Shown piece after piece: positions 62,256-64,000 of a stretch of 64,000 bases of DNA. The position numbers and the translations under genes were made by a program. Where the stretch lies: contig CBFIEM010000014.1 in the NCBI GenBank assembly GCA_965661625.1, positions 17,248 through 81,247 of the forward strand, written 5' to 3'. Positions within the stretch are counted from its first letter, which is position 1; each line of letters starts with the position of its first letter. This stretch comes from GCA-2705995 sp965661625 (GTDB taxonomy: Bacteria; Bacteroidota; Bacteroidia; Flavobacteriales_G; Salibacteraceae). The notes beneath the pieces were generated by a model. That model saw only the letters and a program-made list of their open reading frames with translations. It searched no databases and had not been told where the DNA came from.

Positions 62256-63781
62256 TGTACGATCACTTTTTGCGTTAGACGCTCGTTATCCTTAGTCAAA
62301 ACATCAACGATGTAGATTCCTTGAGGCAAAAACTGCATATCTACTTGGCTCTCCGTTCCTTGATAGATCACTTCTCCATGAATACTCATGATTTTAACGT
62401 TTATCAGAGAGCCGACAGTTGATATATTCATTTTACCAACAACTGGGTTCGGGCTAATCGAAATCGATGAAGCTTCGGTTGTATTCGTACTCAAGGGGTA
62501 TTCGTAGTTAATCGTAAGGGGTCTGACAACACAAGTTCCAAACCCATCGCATACTTCTATAAAACCAACGTCAGTTCCAACAGCATTTGGTGCACACGTG
62601 TAAGACACTTGACCATTCAGGGCACTTATTTGAGTCGTTAAGGGATTTGACGAGGTTACCCAGGCGTCTGCAACATAAAGCCTATCATTCGTTTCTACAG
62701 CGTCGTTAGGAACGGATGTAACTACCGATTGAATCATGTGAGTTTCCAGATTAGATAAGATGATCTCAGCCTCAGCAAATTGATTATATGCAAATGATGG
62801 ACGACTATTAAACTGTCCGACAGGATAACCAAAATAACTCGAAAAATCCCCCTTGAAGGTCTGCATTTCACTCGAATTTACCATGACTACTTCTCCAGAA
62901 ATACTGTCCTGCTCCACATAGCCACCAAAAGTGGATAATGCCGTAAAAGCGTTTCCAAAGCCATTAAAAGCCGAAGTCCCTCCAATCCAACTACCCCACA
63001 AACTATTCGCGTCAATTCCATTTAAAATAACACTTGGCAAAGTGGTGTCTGTTTGCCATTGATCGGTTGATGGGTTAAATAGCGTCATGCCATCATACAG
63101 CAAATTGAAATTTTGATCATAACGCGTATGCGACAGAGCTACCTGACCTTGCCACATTTCTACTTGATTGATCCCAACTGTAAGGGTATCCATAACAATA
63201 GTCCTATTGTAAATTGGAAGACCACTCTGCATATCATAAATAGCAATTTTACCGGTATCAACGTGATTGTAGGCTACATAGAGCTGGCTTCCATCATAGG
63301 CCATGCCACCAGATGAAGCCTCAATTTCCGAAGACACAAACACTTCCGTAAGGTCATTAGTATCTAACCCTATTAAATACCCTGATGAAGATCCAAAACC
63401 GCGACAGTAGTACAATTTACCGTCAATAACCTCCACATCAAAAGCTCCAGAAACATTTAACGTAGTTGAATCTACAACGGTATTTCGAAGAAAATCTACT
63501 TTGTATATGACATCTCCACCAAGTGGATGAATGCTCGAACGGCCAACGTGTGCGAACACATACCCATCTGTAACAGCAGTAAAGTTTGAAAAGTCTCCTG
63601 GCCAGCTTTGTATTTCATTTACCGACGAATCACTGCGGGTATATTGAAACAATTGCACACGATTTCCTACAACCATGAAGGAATTCCCAGAGGTAGTAAA
63701 TGCATGAGTCCAAACAACAGATTGAGTTTGAGCTCCTAATGCTGCTAATAGCAACCCAGAAAAAAACAGGTTTTTAAACAT
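62252..63781 (-). CDS. T9SS-sorted beta-propeller protein of the cobalamin locus
   Basis: A 509-residue exported protein, first gene of the operon. After a signal peptide (MFKNLFFSGLLLAALGAQTQ), residues 25-400 form propeller-like repeats (YCRGFGSSSGYLIGLD, LYVAYNHVDTGKIAIYD, LWGSWIGGTSAFNGFG), similar in style to DUF5074/YncE propellers. An Ig-like segment with three Cys (YTCAPNAVGTDVGFIEVCDGFGTC) follows, then a T9SS type A domain (ISPNPVVGKMNIST to KVIVQ). Placed between a cobalamin riboswitch and the receptor genes, it is a candidate surface corrinoid-binding protein. Confidence 0.78.
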   Translation of the reverse strand: MFKNLFFSGLLLAALGAQTQSVVWTHAFTTSGNSFMVVGNRVQLFQYTRSDSSVNEIQSWPGDFSNFTAVTDGYVFAHVGRSSIHPLGGDVIYKVDFLRNTVVDSTTLNVSGAFDVEVIDGKLYYCRGFGSSSGYLIGLDTNDLTEVFVSSEIEASSGGMAYDGSQLYVAYNHVDTGKIAIYDMQSGLPIYNRTIVMDTLTVGINQVEMWQGQVALSHTRYDQNFNLLYDGMTLFNPSTDQWQTDTTLPSVILNGIDANSLWGSWIGGTSAFNGFGNAFTALSTFGGYVEQDSISGEVVMVNSSEMQTFKGDFSSYFGYPVGQFNSRPSFAYNQFAEAEIILSNLETHMIQSVVTSVPNDAVETNDRLYVADAWVTSSNPLTTQISALNGQVSYTCAPNAVGTDVGFIEVCDGFGTCVVRPLTINYEYPLSTNTTEASSISISPNPVVGKMNISTVGSLINVKIMSIHGEVIYQGTESQVDMQFLPQGIYIVDVLTKDNERLTQKVIVQ

Positions 63782-63819
63782 CCTAAAAGTTTAATTAATT
63801 CATGATTAAAACTCTTAGG
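63782..63819 (-). promoter_or_regulatory. Hairpin next to the start codon, likely riboswitch expression platform
   Basis: On the minus strand CCTAAGAGTTTTAAT (63819-63805) pairs with ATTAAACTTTTAGG (63795-63782) with one G-U and one bulge. The 3' arm touches the ATG at 63781. The stem could hide the ribosome-binding region when cobalamin is bound. Confidence 0.6.
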
Positions 63820-63904
63820 GATAAGATTTGGTCAAAACACAGCCCACCAGGGTAAACCACATTACAAACCGAACTTTTATCCCGAAAGTCGAATTATATG
63901 TGCT

Positions 63905-64000
63905 TGAGGCAGGTCTTCTGACTTACCGCTATATAAAACCATCGCCTTCCCATATTTGTACAAACACAGTGGCAAAAGATGATTTCAACGGCTTACAGCT
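63905..64000 (-). promoter_or_regulatory. Cobalamin riboswitch, 3' part (cut by the window end)
   Basis: Read on the minus strand the conserved landmarks occur in order: GCCACTG (63973-63967), GGGAAGGCG (63951-63943) and the B12 box AGTCAGAAGACCTGCC (63923-63908), which differs from the common AGTCAGGAGACCTGCC at one base. The 5' part lies beyond base 64000. It precedes the four-gene uptake operon. Confidence 0.93.

Overview
The window is chromosomal DNA of a member of the Bacteroidota, most likely a marine or freshwater Flavobacteriales relative. Supporting signs are four proteins with type IX secretion (T9SS) C-terminal sorting domains, the neighbouring order ligA / DUF6913 / dapA, an ABC-permease/M1-aminopeptidase fusion, DUF2911, DUF6155 and DUF6580 proteins, and promoters of the Bacteroidetes type (TAnnTTTG at -7) often sitting only 4-5 bases before the start codon. 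Coding density is high, with about fifty genes. I found no rRNA, tRNA, CRISPR array, insertion sequence or prophage.

Layout. 1-4141: a beta-barrel protein, ligA, a DUF6913 protein and dapA. 4142-12821: ABC-F ATPase, barrel protein, T9SS-exported endonuclease I, LpxL-like acyltransferase with prfC, a lipoprotein and a PhoD-like phosphatase. 12987-17794: icd with a terminator, an XRE regulator facing a region with repeated GTTTAC/GTAAAC operator-like sites, and a CsgG-like/LPP20-like lipoprotein operon. 17795-20448: corA, mscS-type channel and a CAP-domain protein. 20626-24209: a tandemly duplicated two-gene cassette of unknown exported proteins, the most original part of the window. 24503-26097: a T9SS protein cut by a nonsense codon inside its sorting domain, then a probable small RNA on the minus strand. 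26098-38666: DUF2911 protein, TRIC channel, MFS exporter, ABC/M1 system and a complete RND tripartite efflux operon. 38781-43144: P460-like cytochrome, DUF6155 protein, a gluzincin-like peptidase, a CvfB-like protein, two small unknown exported proteins and YjdM. 43333-55240: TPR protein, gyrA, clpC, a PlsC-like acyltransferase, a bile-acid/sodium symporter family protein, recQ and a DUF6580 membrane protein. 55310-58225: a 971-residue protein with eleven repeats.

58398-64000 is a cobalamin-uptake operon read on the minus strand. A cobalamin riboswitch, cut by the window end, precedes two T9SS-sorted surface proteins, a BtuB-like TonB-dependent receptor and a BtuG-like (DUF5074) lipoprotein. 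The four genes overlap by a few bases each. A long hairpin ends directly at the first start codon and is a likely expression platform. The design resembles the Bacteroides BtuB/BtuG system, but two of the surface partners appear to use T9SS rather than lipid anchoring.

Limits: functions come from reading motifs and recalling protein families; no database search or folding program was run. Starts were moved inward where a signal peptide, overlap or promoter argued for it, and these choices are stated.
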